From contig MNCI01002733.1 of assembly GCA_015680685.1 (NCBI GenBank), positions 926-64,925 of the forward strand: DNA of 64,000 bases, given 5' to 3'. Shown in pieces: positions 36,900 through 49,344 of the stretch. The first letter of the stretch is position 1. Every line of letters begins with the position of its first letter. A program made the position numbers and the translations under genes. Origin of the DNA: Gnetum montanum (Eukaryota; Streptophyta; Gnetopsida; Gnetales; Gnetaceae). The notes below the pieces were generated by a model. That model worked only from the letters and a program-made list of their open reading frames with translations, was not told the origin of the DNA and did not search any database.

Positions 36900-39800
36900 T
36901 GCTAAGGGGCATCTAGAGGAGGAGGAGGAGGGTCATCATCTTTGCCTTAACCACTAAGGCTACCAACATTGCCTAATGCTTGCGACACACAAACATAAAA
37001 CTAATCAATGGTTAATAGCCAAAAGCTATAACTTAAATAAATTCAAAATTAAGATAAAGACATAAAAATCATCAAACTTGTAGGGAATCCAACTCCATGA
37101 ATTTCAAGGAAAGATGTTAAAGACCAATCTCCAAATGTTGGAGAATATGGTCTTCTATCATGTTGGCCCAGTCAACATCTCCAAAATTAATACTTGTGAG
37201 GATGTTTGTCCTATCCACACCCATAAATGTTGGTGACTCCAATAAGATTGTAGCTATAAAGACCTCATTTTTAGCCATAGTAATCTAAGGAGAAGAGGAT
37301 TCAGCTACCATGAGAGTGCTTTTATAGAGTTTGTAAGTATTCTCAACCTAAATTCTCTAAATGAATAGGTCCATCTTATATCGTTTAGTCATATCCTTCT
37401 TTAGCCACTTTAAGTATGCCTCTTGATTAGCCTTATACTACCTCTTATGATCTTTTTGTGTCCAACCCTAGTCTAGGACCCAAGAATAACAATCCTTATA
37501 GTCTTGGACCTTTTGGAAGATTAGATTCATATACATCTACTACTCAACTAGCTCCCTAGCAAGGGAAAACTTGTCATGGATGCTATGCCAGTAGCAGGCC
37601 CACATGATCTCTTTGGTTTGTAGGTTCTCTAAGTTAGTTACTAGGGCATCCACAAAGGCCTTATGGTACTTAAGATCCTTGATCCTCTCAACTTACCTTT
37701 TAATTTCCTTTCTAAAGGTCATAACTTACTCCCATAGGGTATTCATTGAACCTTTGAAGCTCCCATGAATTTTTTACACATGAAACTACAAGATTAGTGG
37801 TGTTTTCATATAACTTTAGGAGGACATTTTAAGTATTGGGAGGAAGCTTAGGCAAGGATTCAAACTCCATGTTGTAGTTTGGGTTCCACATAATTGATGG
37901 CACTGAAAATGACAAGTATAATCATAAACACAATGAACAACTAAGATAGCCATAACATAACCCAAATATACCTCTAAAAACCATAGAAAAATGACTAAGT
38001 CATAGTAAAATGTAGTTCTTACTAATCTCAAGTGCAACGTATTGCAATCGATAAATGATGTCTTTTGCCACTCCACACATGAATTATATCTTGTCTAGGA
38101 CCTCTACCCATGGCTTCACATAAAACATGGATGTAGAGGCCTCCACTAGTGGCTCAAGAACTATAATAAGCATCATAATTATCAATAGGTTAAAATGAAG
38201 ACCAAGCATAAGACCATAGGCTATAATGAGTAGAGCTAAGGCATAGGCATATAGGAATCCTCATCCTCATCAAGGATGATGACTAAGGGCTCCCTGGGTA
38301 GTGGCTCATCAAACAAGATGTCTAGCTCATCAAACAAGATGTCTAGATCATCCATGTCAACATTGGCCAACCCTTCAACCTCATGTTGCTATAAGAGTAT
38401 GTCATCTGCATGCCTTTGTTCCTCTACTGCTACTATAGTCACATGCCTTTGCTCCTCAAAAACATGTCTATGCTTCTTCTACACATGCCTATACTCTTCT
38501 TCCATAGTGTTAGCTTAAGCTACCATCTCTTGTAGCTAATCTATAACCATAACCCATTAGACAAGTTAGCAAATTTAGCCATAAGATATAGAACATAACA
38601 TAGTAAAAAACATTGAAAATATAGCTAAAGTTACTTGAAATTACCTGATGTGATCAATTGAGCCTAAAGAGGATCTTCTACTTGGTGGGTGGTTGTGATG
38701 ATGATGGTGCTTTCATTGTGGGCCATTTCAACTTGGCCTTAGCTAACTCATTAGCCTCACAATGCAAATTTTAGGCCTTCTTGATGTCCAATGGAATTAT
38801 CAAGGGCTCCTCCCTCAGGTTGTTATGGGATTCACACTACTTACCACCAAATCCTTTGGTGGTAATAGATAGCAAGTCTCTCTTGTTCTTTAGTGGATTA
38901 TGAGCTTACATAGTTCAATAAAGATGCTTTATCCAAGGCCTAGAGAGTTGGTTTGGATCTTGGCTTACCCATTGCCCATTCCTACTCACCACCAAGAACT
39001 CTACAAATCTCTTCAAATAACCTATAGGAAAGACATAATGCATGTGGATTATCATAGAGGTGCCTTTGTAGAGTTTGGGGATTTCCTCCTTGAGGCCCAT
39101 AGCCAAGGAAGCAACCTAGTTGAAATGAGTATCCTCCATCAAGACCTTCTTGACAGTCCATCCCTGTGCGATACCAATTACCCTCTTTTATGAAAATAGT
39201 TTAGGAAAGGTGCAGGATCAGAATAAAGGATAAGATTCATTTTCTTAAAGATTCATGAAGCCATCCAAGGTAAGTCTAGAGTTTTACTTGTTCATACTAG
39301 ACCATTTCTCAACTTCCTCATGATGGCAGACCTCCTTCACTTGTTTGATAGCAACTATCATCCTGTAAGTGGGAACACTAAACAAGTTATGGAAGGTTGT
39401 CTCACTAATGGAAATGGTAATTGATATGCCTTATACAATGGTATGAAAAATATTGGCTCCTATGTTGAAGGAGTTGATGATGTTCAGCTTCTTTGTGAAA
39501 GGGATGGAAGGGCTAGACAACATGAATACATTAAGCAAATCTACAAGTATAGTGTTTGTTTGGATGTTTCCAAATACCATCCTCCTCAACCACTCATGTA
39601 CTAGCCCCACATCACCAAATTTTAGGATGAGGGTATTTGCAGAGCATCTGGAAAGGGATACAGTAACATTAGAAGGAGTGAAAGGACTTGCAAGAAAATG
39701 ATAAATTCCTAGAATCAGTATAGGTATGCTTAAACCATATATTAAGATCATATGACACTTAAGAATCCAATAGCTATAAAGCCTTATGTATAACATAGAA

Positions 39801-40650
39801 AACCATTCTTATTCTCACCTTTCTTCTTCTTACTCAGTGAAGATCATGCAAGGATCTTGGTGGCAATGCCTTTATCTCTAATGCTCTTTGGGGTCACCCA
39901 CTAGCTGTGTGTTATTTTGGTAGCTGCACACTTCTTGTAAATAAGGTTAAATGTGTTAGTGTATTCATTAAAGCCTCCTCTTAACTATTCATATATAATA
40001 ATTCTAATCTTGGAGCCTTTGGTAAACTCAATGTAGTTTGGGCCATCATCAAGATTTAATCATTCCTGATCAAGCCTTGATCATTAACCCTATACTTGCA
40101 AGATGTGTGTAAAATCGATAAGTTAGGAAAGGTGACCAAACTAGTAAAGCCAAGACATTAAAAACTTGTAATAACTATGCTTACCCTTGTAGGAAATACA
40201 TGTTGCCTAGAGGATTCTAGAACAAGTTGTGAACTATATGCACCATAATCAAAGTATTATCAACATTGTACTAAGAATACTCTAGCATCCTCTAGATGTC
40301 CAAAAGATAACATGTACCAACTGTGTCCTTAGTCTTCATTGACTATTCTGTTGCCTAGGTTTCTAGATCATCAGTTATGAACCTAGTGATAAGTCTCATA
40401 AACCTAGGTTGCAAGGTCTCCACTATAAGCCTAGCCATATCTACAAATAAGTATGACCATAGTATCACACTAAAGTCCTATAAGATGTAGGTAAGGAATT
40501 CCTTTGCCTCTGGTCAAAACCATAGTGAGGCCCTCTCTAGGACCATGTCAAGCAAAGGGGTGTTTGCCTTAGTTTGGCTTATGTAACATAGGATGCTAAC
40601 TAGCTCAACCATGATGAATACGGGTTTTAGAAAGGCCCTTCATGGGAAAA
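36900..40650 (-). pseudogene. Additional retroelement ORF: FCP1/HAD-like region then coiled coil (copy 1)
   Basis: Minus-strand translation across TAG stops gives, from 40560 downward: AKEFLTYIL then DFSVILWSYLFVD, VETLQPRFMRLITRFITDDL, YNVDNTLIMVHIVHNLF and NPLGNMYFLQG. It continues with YRVNDQGLIRND (about 40105), TLILKFGDVG and KLNIINSFNIG (39640-39440), and a charged helical end with RIKDLKYHKAFVDAL (about 37680-37640). All these blocks recur in order at 57050-60240. The first part recalls the 'RPG..eFL..L...F.V.iWSs' and 'NtLliDDS....l.NP.N' blocks of FCP1/NIF-type HAD phosphatases. The DxDx(T/V) catalytic motif is not visible and the second Asp pair is lost. The family assignment is tentative; the homology between the two copies is firm. 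Confidence 0.5.
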
Positions 40651-42559
40651 CAAGAACACCATTAAGATGATGTCTCCACACTTAGAATTTCTTAACAAAT
40701 TTTACAAAACATCTTAGTTGGGGGTGAAATTACCTTTCCTAAAAAAACTCTAAGGTTTTTGTTAAGATTTATTAAGAAATCCAACAACAACATTTTTACA
40801 TCCCTCGTAGCCTTCACACATCATAGCCAAAACCATGCCTTAGTCAAAAACGACATTTTCAAAAATAGCTTTAAAACCTCAAAAACCACCATAGGAAGAT
40901 GCTTACTAAAAATAGTAAAAAATTTGTAGTTTTTTGGAAACTAAATTTAGAACATTGCCAACATGATAACACTACCCATCTCCAAGGGCATCTTCAAGAA
41001 CATGGGACATTGATAAGAAAAGTTTCTAAGCATGTCAACACTACCCATATCCAAGGGGTAAAGCTGATACAACCATGACAAAGCCTAATTTACACAGTTG
41101 AGATGAAAGATTCAGAAAAAAATTCATTACAAATCTAATTTTAGTGATTCCATCATTAAAAGAATCCTAAAACCATAAAATTTTTAGCCATAACTAGAGG
41201 AAGCCAAAACCACTAGACATTTTTGAACAAAATGTAGCCAAATTCACATAAACATAGTTGTTACCATAAACCTCCTTTGAGGTAGGATTAGGAAATTTTT
41301 TTTTAAAACTATGTTTAAACTCCAAACAAGGTAATTCCACCATTGTTTGAAAGCTTAAATTAAGCCCTACATATCTAGAGCCATAGAAAATTTAAAATCC
41401 TTTTCATTTCTCAAAAAAAAAATAAAATAAAATAAATAAATTCATAAGCTTTCATAAAATTTGAAAAATGGCACAAACCCTAACTACACAACCTAATCAA
41501 AACGATCATAACCTATCCATATCAACTCCAAAATGAATGAGATCATAGCCAATAGAAACCTTACACCTAACACTAAAGACTCATAACCTTATATTTTTAC
41601 AACTCATAACCTTTTATTTGTAAACATTTGTACAAATAGGGTTGCTTTTATGACAAGAAACATTAAAAAACACATAAAATTTACAAGACCTATTTTTTAA
41701 CTCACATTTAAAAAATCCAAAAAATGAAACAACCTTAGGGAGGCATAAAGACCATGAAAATACCATGTAGTATTTAGTTGAAATAAAATTTTACTAGAAT
41801 CTCTAACCTAGATCTAAGAAAAACATCTACATCATCAAATTGGCAAGAAAAGCACATGAGAATGATAAATTTAATTTTAGAAACTAAATAAAATAAATCC
41901 TAGATGATTGAATGACCTTGGATCTATGTATAAATAGGTAAAATATGAGGTGGAATTTCCTTAGAATTTAATTTTATCAACCTCCTTAGTGTAAGTCTAA
42001 GAGAAAATAGCCTCTCTCCTAGCTAGGAGAACATAAGAAAAAAATAACTAGGAAATTATAGAAAATGGATAAGAATGACCTACCTTGGCATAAGTGAGGA
42101 TGATGATTGGATTGAAACTAGCCTAAGTAGTTGGGAGATTCCATGTGCAGCTTCATCTACCTCTTGGATTCTTTTGCTTTTACTACTACCTCCATGTTTC
42201 TTCATGATTGCTTCACCAACATTGAAGAAGTTTGGAAATTTAAAGGGTTGAAGCCTTTACATTACCTAGGGAGGAAGATCTATGCACACATGCTAAGAAT
42301 GAGAAGTATTTTGTAGCAAGAACCTTTGCTAGAGCCCTCCTCCAATGCACTATATGCTAGGATTGGAGTTGTGATAAATTTTTGCAACACTTTAGCATTA
42401 AAATATGGATTAAAACATAGACACCTCCTCCCTTAACCCCATTGCCAATTTTGTGCACTGGAAATTAAGGTGCACTAAAGTGCATAGGGGGGACTCTCTT
42501 CTCTCCATTGGAACTATGTTCAAATGTTTGAATTTTGGATAGTGGACCCCACCATATGT
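40651..42559. other. Low-complexity A-rich region, no gene
   Basis: A/C-rich on the plus strand, with many AAAACC and ATAACC words. The part at about 40630-40700 corresponds to 57050-57130 upstream of the other ORF copy. An (AAATA)n-like stretch lies at 41420-41440. No coding pattern is seen; the 42131-42316 open stretch has no family. Confidence 0.4.
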
Positions 42560-45350
42560 CCCCCATGCATGGTGTTGCAAGTTTGGAAACTCCATCAACG
42601 CTAGGGTTTTAACCTCTTAGAACATCTATAATTATGTTTAAGCCTTATCCCCATTGCATCTATGCTAGGTAGTGTGGATACGAGTATCCCTTACCTCACA
42701 ATGCTCCCATACTAATCCCCTTGCCATTTTTAGTAGCAATGACCTATCCCATCAAGTGCCAAACTCTAAAAAGGAGTTAAATCTTAATGAAACCTACCAC
42801 TTTGGGCATCCATGTTAGGGCAACACTGCCTAATGTGGACCAAATAGGGTAACATCCATACTTGCCCCCAGTGCCCATCAAGCCTAAATATGACCCCCAG
42901 AGTGGGCCCACATGATGTAGAACCCCTCTAGTTACCCCCTAACAACCCCAAAACCTCATCAAACCTAGTTGAAACTGCTCAAAACTTTTGGATTTGGTGG
43001 ATCCATGCTAGGGGATGCCTCATATATTTTTCCCAATGTGGATGGGTGGGGGATAATCAAAACTATCAAAATCGACTGCCTAGTTATCATATTTTAATTT
43101 CAACACTCCTTGGTAGCCTCTGGTAATCTAGATTTGCTAAAAATAACTCAATTTTTCATACCTACATCTATCTCCATGCTATTGAATCCCCCCTCCCTCA
43201 CATCACTTTACATGGAGCTAGCATTGAGGCTTAGGGGATATGCCATAAAACCATTTTAGAAGTCTCAAATCATTAGAAAGTTCACTTTGATAGCCCTAGT
43301 GTCCCTCCATGACCTCCAATAGTTGATAGTTGCTAAAACTTAAGTAGATTTCCATCCCTGAAGCCTTCTCCACACTAGTGAACCCTGCCTCCACATTGCC
43401 TAGCATGGAGCTAACATGGATGCCCTAGGAATATGCAATATAACCTACTCTATAGCTAGAAATAACCTAATAACCTACTCTAGTGACTTCTAGATCCAAT
43501 TGGAGCTTGCCAAAGCCTTCATATGCCTCAAACCTAAACAAAATTAGTAGGAAAACCATCATTCCCCTCCCAGCCATGCTAGGGTCACCTTGTCCAACAT
43601 GGAGAAAAGGGGGAATGACTGCATGGACACTTAGGAGCCTTCAAACTAATTAATTTCAATGTCAAATTTTAACCCTTGATCCCTTGCAATCCTAACAACT
43701 TCAAAACCCTATTAAATCTTGTCAAAAGTGGTCCAAAACTTGAAGCCAAGTTGATCCATGTAGGGGGACATCCTATCCATGCTAGCCAACATTAAGCCAA
43801 TATGAATGGAAGGGGAGATAACCAAAGTTTCAAAAATTTGCCAAAAATTAACTTTTATTGATAACCTAGCCATATTAGATGATCTAATAGCTAAAATATT
43901 TCAAAAAATGATCCTATATCATAATTTTTCTAGCTTCTATGCTGAGCCCCTACCTCCCTCTTCCACGCTAGCTAACATGGATGCAACTAGGAAGGTTCAT
44001 GGAGGATTATAAATACACTAAAATGATGTCAAATTACCCTGTACTTATCCTACAATGCTATCAACCCTTATAGAAGCCACTAGACCTTGTGAAATCAACC
44101 TAAATTAGGAAAAAACCCAATCCCCTAAGGTCCTTCACACTAATTTCATGCTGGCTAGTGTGGAACTAGTATGGAACTAGGGGGTAACTGATAAAACAAC
44201 CTAGGGACCCTACAAACTATCTAGTTTTGATCCTAAACCTTAGCCCTAAACACTGATGACCCTAGGACCTAATATGCATGATTGATTGTGGTCAAAGTTG
44301 GCCTAGATTTAATATTTTTGTTCTATCCATGCTAGGCATCACCTCATCCATCTTGGGTAGTGTGAAGCTAATGTGGATGAGTTTCCTTTCCTTCTTCGAT
44401 AGTAGATTAACATCCTAGGAGTCCAAAAACCTACACTGGCAAAGCCTAGAATCCCAAAGCCTTGAGATTGCACTCATTTGACCTTGATTTAGTTACTAAA
44501 ATCCATCAACTCCTCTCCTTCACACTGGAGCAACATTGCCTAGTATGGATCAAGGGGGTGTGATCATGCATGACCTTAAATATCCTCTAAACCTAGCCAA
44601 AATCAATCAAAAACTTGGAATATCATAGTATATAGCCTTATAAGTCTAGAAACTTGGTTAATGTGCACCTAAGACCATCTTAAAGACAAAAAGCAAGGGC
44701 ACCCCCTTTACTCCATGCTAGCTAGTGTGGATCTAGCATGGAGACTATCCCAAGCTTGTTTTAGCACTCAAAACCCTATCCAAATGGCCTCAAAACCTAG
44801 TTAGAAGGTACATAACTATAAGATCTTAATTTTAAATACCCATCCAATCCTATTTAATCCTATTTTGATCAAATTTGAATCCTCTATGTTGAGTCCCCTT
44901 CCATCCACACTGGCTTGTATGGAGACAAGTGGTGTAACTTTAAGACCTACTTTTTGACCATCTTCAGCCTTCAAAATGATCAGTTTTGATAGATCTAGCC
45001 CTATGTTACCTTGGGAAGGCATTGGAATCTAGAAATTGATCCTTTGAATGTCATGTAACATACTTTCATTGGCCTCGACATTGGCCAATGTGGATTCAAT
45101 ATGGAAGACACTTTTAGGATTTAATGGGGGGTTCCAAGGGTTGAGCATGATGCTAAAACTAGTCCACTTCCTTTCCTAGTCAACTACGATGACATGCAAG
45201 AATTTGGGAATTGAAAATTATCCAAGATGAGCCTGAAAACCATCTAGATGTTTCATCCACACTAGGGATCACCCCATCCATGTTGGCCAACATTGGTCTA
45301 GCATGGATAGCATGAAAACCTTGCTGTTTTAGCCCAAACAGCCTCCAAAT
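42560..45350. repeat. Degenerate ~185-bp tandem array (about 15 units)
   Basis: A core with TCCATGCTAG or TCCACACTAG, then TGTGGA or CTAGCATGGA about 25-50 bases later, recurs at about 42658, 42809, 43002, 43172, 43368, 43573, 43776, 43962, 44146, 44326, 44519, 44712, 44904, 45073 and 45255. The spacing averages near 185 and ranges about 150-205. The rest of each unit is alike in wording (CAAAACC..., AGCCTAGA, TTGATC) but too diverged to align by eye. No coding frames. This looks like an old satellite or repeat-expanded retroelement region. It lies between the two halves of the second-family element. Confidence 0.65.
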
Positions 45351-46054
45351 AGCCTTGGTTAATGCCTAAAATATTCTATAATCCTTTTAGCCTAAAATAA
45401 TGGCCCACTAAGGTCTAAAAATAGCAAAATCTAGCCATTTTTTTATCATGTGTTGGCCAAGATTTATAATATGTATTTTGCTTTATCTTATGTGACATTG
45501 TCTCATCATATTATGACCTATTTTGATCATTGTTGCATTGTTGTCCTTGTTTACCTTTAATACTACTTCTATTTCAATGTTTTTTCCTTTATTCTCTACA
45601 TTATAGCATTGTATAACCTTTTTTAGCCTTTAATTGGTATTGAATGATGGGGTTTGGCCCTTCTTGGCCACCATTTGGAACCATGTGACAATGGCCCACT
45701 AAGGCCTAAAACTAGCATCATGGCCCACCAAGGCCTTAAACTAGCAAGCTTATGACCTTAGTTGACCTTGTTTTACCTTATTATACTTGTTTAATGGCCT
45801 TTTTTTAGTCCTCATTTCATCTTATTTCTCTCTTTCCATCTCTTATAGCCTTATATGACCTTGTTCACCTTTTGTTTGCATTCTATATCATAGATTTGCA
45901 TAATTTTACAACATTTTGATATTATTTACTCATCTTTACTTAGGTGCCACTTAATGTGCTTATGGTTGACATGTAATATTGAAGTATGAATACCTAGGAG
46001 TAGATCAATTTTTATTTAAGCCTCAGTGGGCCTTACAGTGCTGTTGAATGGTGT
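45351..46054 (+). repeat. Minisatellite units and T-rich spacer before RT
   Basis: It contains ~30-base units at about 45395 and 45685-45760 (ATGGCCCACnAAGGCCTTAAACTAG) within a T-rich, gene-free stretch. It is the right edge of the DNA separating protease from RT. Confidence 0.5.
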
Positions 46055-47100
46055 ATTGACCCTAATTACCTAGATCTTGAGCTTAAAAGTCTTATCGACA
46101 ACATAGACTCGATAGGAAAACCTCTAGAATGGCCTAAAAACCTAGTTAAAACCCTTGACCTAGAGGTTGATGACATTACTAAAGACTCTCTCATTGAGGT
46201 TCTTGTCACAACACACAGTGGTGAGGAAAAAACCCTAAAACTAAATTCCTCATTGGAACCTTAATAGGCTCAAGACATCACCAATGTTCTACAAGATAAT
46301 ATCAAGGCCTTCACTTCATCATATGAAGATATGCGAAGCCTACACCTATGCCTAGTATAAAACAACATCATACTTGATACTAGCTATAGACCAATTAAGC
46401 AAAAATTTCTCAAGATTAGACCTAATTTGGCCTTGGTAGTCTATAATAAAATCACAAAACTCTACAAAGCTAGTTTCATTAGGGCTATTGACTATGCAGA
46501 ATGGGTATCCAACATAGTGGTAGTTCCTAAAAGAAATGGAAGTATCAACATTTGCATAAGTTTCTAAGATCTAAATAAGGAAACCATCAAGCATAACTTT
46601 CCTTTGCATACTATTGATCAACTTATCAATACCATGATCAAGCATGCCTTGTTGTCCTTTATGGATGGGTTCTTAGGATATAACCAGTTTAGGATCAACC
46701 AAGAACATCAACTTAGCATGACCTTCATGATCCCTTTTAGTAACTTTTTCTATACCATGATGCCCTTTGGCCTTAAAAATGTAGGGGCAACCTAGCAACA
46801 AGCCATGATGTATATCTTTAGTGATTACATGCTAGGTTTTCTCGACAATTACATAGACGATATAGCTATTAAGTCTAAAGTGACCAATAACCATGCTAAT
46901 GACCTTGATCTTGTATTTAAATGATGCCTCAAGTATGAGCTTAGGCTCAATCCTAAGAAGTGTATCTTTGATGTCAAGATTGATAAGATGCTTAGCTTTG
47001 TAGTATTTAAAGTAGGGATACGTGCCGATCATGATAAGGTTAGGACCATGTTCAACTTGGTAGCACCTACTAACCTTAAGAAGCTTTAGGGACTACAAGG
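46055..47100 (+). pseudogene. Reverse transcriptase, second-family Ty3/gypsy element
   Basis: Plus-strand translation: a linker (IDPNYLDLELKSLIDN), then FLKIRPNLALVV, EWVSNIVVVPKRNGSI, DLNKETIKHNFPLHTID, FMDGFLGYNQFRI, FFYTMMPFGLKNVGAT, the catalytic YIDD (46850-46861) followed by IAIKSK, LRLNPKKCIF and GIRADHDKVRTM. The Y-[IV]-D-D-x-x-[IV]-K-S form is typical of Tat/Ogre-type gypsy elements. Only about six in-frame stops interrupt it, mostly TAG or TAA at positions where the family has Gln, Arg or Tyr. RNase H follows without a gap. Confidence 0.85.
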
Positions 47101-47700
47101 CATATTACAATTTATTTGTAGGTTTATCACTAGGCTTATGGATAAATTACAATCCATGCAACATTTGCTTAAGAAAGGAGTTTACGATGAGTGGAAAACT
47201 CAATGTCAAGAAATCTCTAAAAACCTTAAGCAAGAGTTGGCACAACTACTGATAGTCTATCCTCCACAAGAAGGTAAGCCTTTTTACATATACCTTGATA
47301 TCTCTAACACATCCATTGCCTCTCTACTTTGTCAAAAATGTGATGATGGAGTATAGATGCCAATGTACTACCTGAGCCATGTATTAGCTACCCATGAAAC
47401 CCAATACACTAAAGTGGAGAAGCATTTTCTAGCACTAGTCTTCTCATTGAAGAAGTGGAGACACTACCTCTTTAGGAACCAAGTCAACATCATTTATAAA
47501 GGTAACATACTTATAGCCATAATAACCAATATTTATAAGAGTAGTAGTATAGCTGAATGGAAAGCCATAACCGTAGAGTTTGACCTTCATTACATCTCTC
47601 AATACTCAACGAAGAGTTAACCCATAGTAGTACAACTCACTATTTCACTTGTTGATGACTAAGCAACTATAGATCTTGAGTTTCCCGATCAACATGTCAA
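47101..47700 (+). pseudogene. RNase H domain of the second-family element
   Basis: Open stretches 47138-47356 and 47357-47620 are separated by one TAG. Motifs: GKPFYIYLDISNTSIASLL, MPMYYLSHVL, ETQYTKVEKHFLALVFSLKK then WRHYLF, and AEWKAITVEFDLHY. This is the usual gypsy RNase H order, in frame after RT. It degrades the RNA strand during reverse transcription. Confidence 0.8.
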
Positions 47701-47739
47701 CACTGTTAGCCAATTAAGTTACATACTACTTAGATAACT

Positions 47740-48600
47740 TGGCCATTTCAATGATGGGGGTTGGATATCATTGGATAGATAATGTCTAAGTCTTCTATGG
47801 GTCATAGATTCATCATCACCACAACCAAATACTTTACAAATTAGGTTGAAGCTATTCCCCTAAGAAAGACAACATCTAAACAAGTTTGTGAATTTATACC
47901 AGATAACATTGTAGCTCGTTTTGACATTCCTATGATCATGGACATAGATAATGGACCATAATCTAGTAGTAAAGAAACAAAGGATTTTTGTCATCACTTG
48001 GAAATTAAGCACTCTTTCTTGTCATATTACCTTCAAGCCAATGATCAAGTAGAAGCAAGTAATAAGGCCATTACAAATTTTCTTGAGAAAATGCTAAGCA
48101 ATAGTAAACATAAGTGGCATGGGTGAATTGTCCATGCACTTTAGGCTTATTGAACAACATATCATATCACAAAAAGTGTAATTCCTTATAGCTTGGTTTA
48201 TGGTTCTGAAGTTCTTTTACCTCTTGAATTGTAGGTTCCATTACTCTGAGTAGTCCTATTCAATTTCATCAATGATGAACATACTAAGAAGTTGTATATC
48301 ATGGACTTGCACTCAGTGGAAGAGCAACGTGTACAAACACTTGCTCATATCAAGTAGTATTAAGAGAGGCAAAAGTGACAACACAACCATAACTTGACTA
48401 AGCATAAGATGAAGGAAGGTGACTTGGTCCTCGAGGCCATTTGTGAGCATGTGGAAAATTTCTTAGCTAACTAGGAAGGACCTTTCTTGGTCACCAAATC
48501 CTACAGCAATAGTGCATTCAAAATAGTAGACATGGATGAAAATGAGTTATCCAATTTAATCAGTCAATCTTATCTAAATCCTTACTACATATAGCCAATA
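47740..48600 (+). pseudogene. Integrase of the second-family element
   Basis: Catalytic-core translation: HRFIITTTKYFTN then VEAIPL (the first Asp of the usual TDYFTKW block is replaced), MDIDNGP (47941-47958) and SYYLQANDQVEASNKAI, with 34 residues between the second Asp and the Glu (48052-48054). A C-terminal domain follows: KMKEGDLVLEA (about 48408), GPFLVTKSYS and FKIVDMDENEL. Stops replace Gln and Trp. It would have joined cDNA ends to the chromosome. The N-terminal zinc domain is not recognisable. Confidence 0.8.
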
Positions 48601-48604
48601 GCCA

Positions 48605-48855
48605 ACAATGATGACCTGTCAAGGCCTTCAACTGGTAAGATGGCCTACCATGACCTAAAACTAGTGAAACCATGGCTTGTTAGGGCCTTAAAGTAGCATC
48701 ACAACCCGCTGAGGTCTTAAATGGATAATAATGCTTGCTAAGGCCTTAAAATGGTAGCATAGTCTACTAAGACTTCAAACTAGTAACACAGCCTGCTAAG
48801 GCCTTAAACTAGTATCATGACCCATCATGGCCTTAAACTGGTAATAGTGATGACT
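48605..48855 (+). repeat. ~30-bp minisatellite after integrase (about 8 units)
   Basis: Eight consecutive 28-31 base units of the form CATGACCTnCTAAGGCCTTAAACTAGTA directly follow the end of the integrase frame. Tandem repeats in this 3' untranslated position are known from Ogre/Tat-type elements. Confidence 0.85.
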
Positions 48856-49210
48856 TGGGTAGCTTGGTTCTATCTATCATTCTCTTGTGTGGCTTGTATG
48901 CATTGTAATGTTATAACATGCTTTATTTGCTTGTTTTTCTTGTCCTCATGAAGTTATGCTTGTATGATGAAGCCTTAGACCCTTTGCAAAGGTGCAACTC
49001 ATTGTGGCAGAAAATCACCATGTGACTCTAATGCGCAAGACTTGGTAAGTTCATCTTGCCAAGAGTGCTTGCCTCATATCATTGCCCTCTTCTTTTCCAA
49101 GGTATGGAATGTCATCATTAGGGTACAAGGTTGGATTCAAGGAGTGGTTGACCTATGTTTGACACTCATTCACTATGGTGGAATGAAATCCTTCCATTAT
49201 GCTCCACCTT
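48856..49210. other. Spacer, nothing recognised
   Basis: No coding frame of known family. It is probably the remaining 3' part of the second-family element before the next insertion. Confidence 0.3.
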
Positions 49211-49340
49211 CAAGTCCATTGAGTATAAGATAGCTCATTCAATGGGAAAACCAAGTCCATTCAAATGTAACACATCTTGTTTGATGGGAAAACCACCAAA
49301 TCCATTGAGTGCAACATAGCTCACGTAGTGGGAAAATCAA
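49211..49340 (+). repeat. ~42-bp tandem repeat, three units
   Basis: The units begin CAAGTCCATTGAGT, CAAGTCCATTCAAA and CAAATCCATTGAGT, and each ends in GGGAAAA. Confidence 0.8.
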
Positions 49341-49344
49341 GTGA

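Noticed and set aside
38276-38518. Ser-rich plus-strand frame
   Set aside because: It is antisense to the coiled-coil part of the minus-strand ORF; Ser arises from complementing Glu/Asp/Lys codons.
42131-42316. 61-codon plus-strand frame as a small gene
   Set aside because: It has no family resemblance, lies in repeat-derived DNA, and its length is expected by chance.
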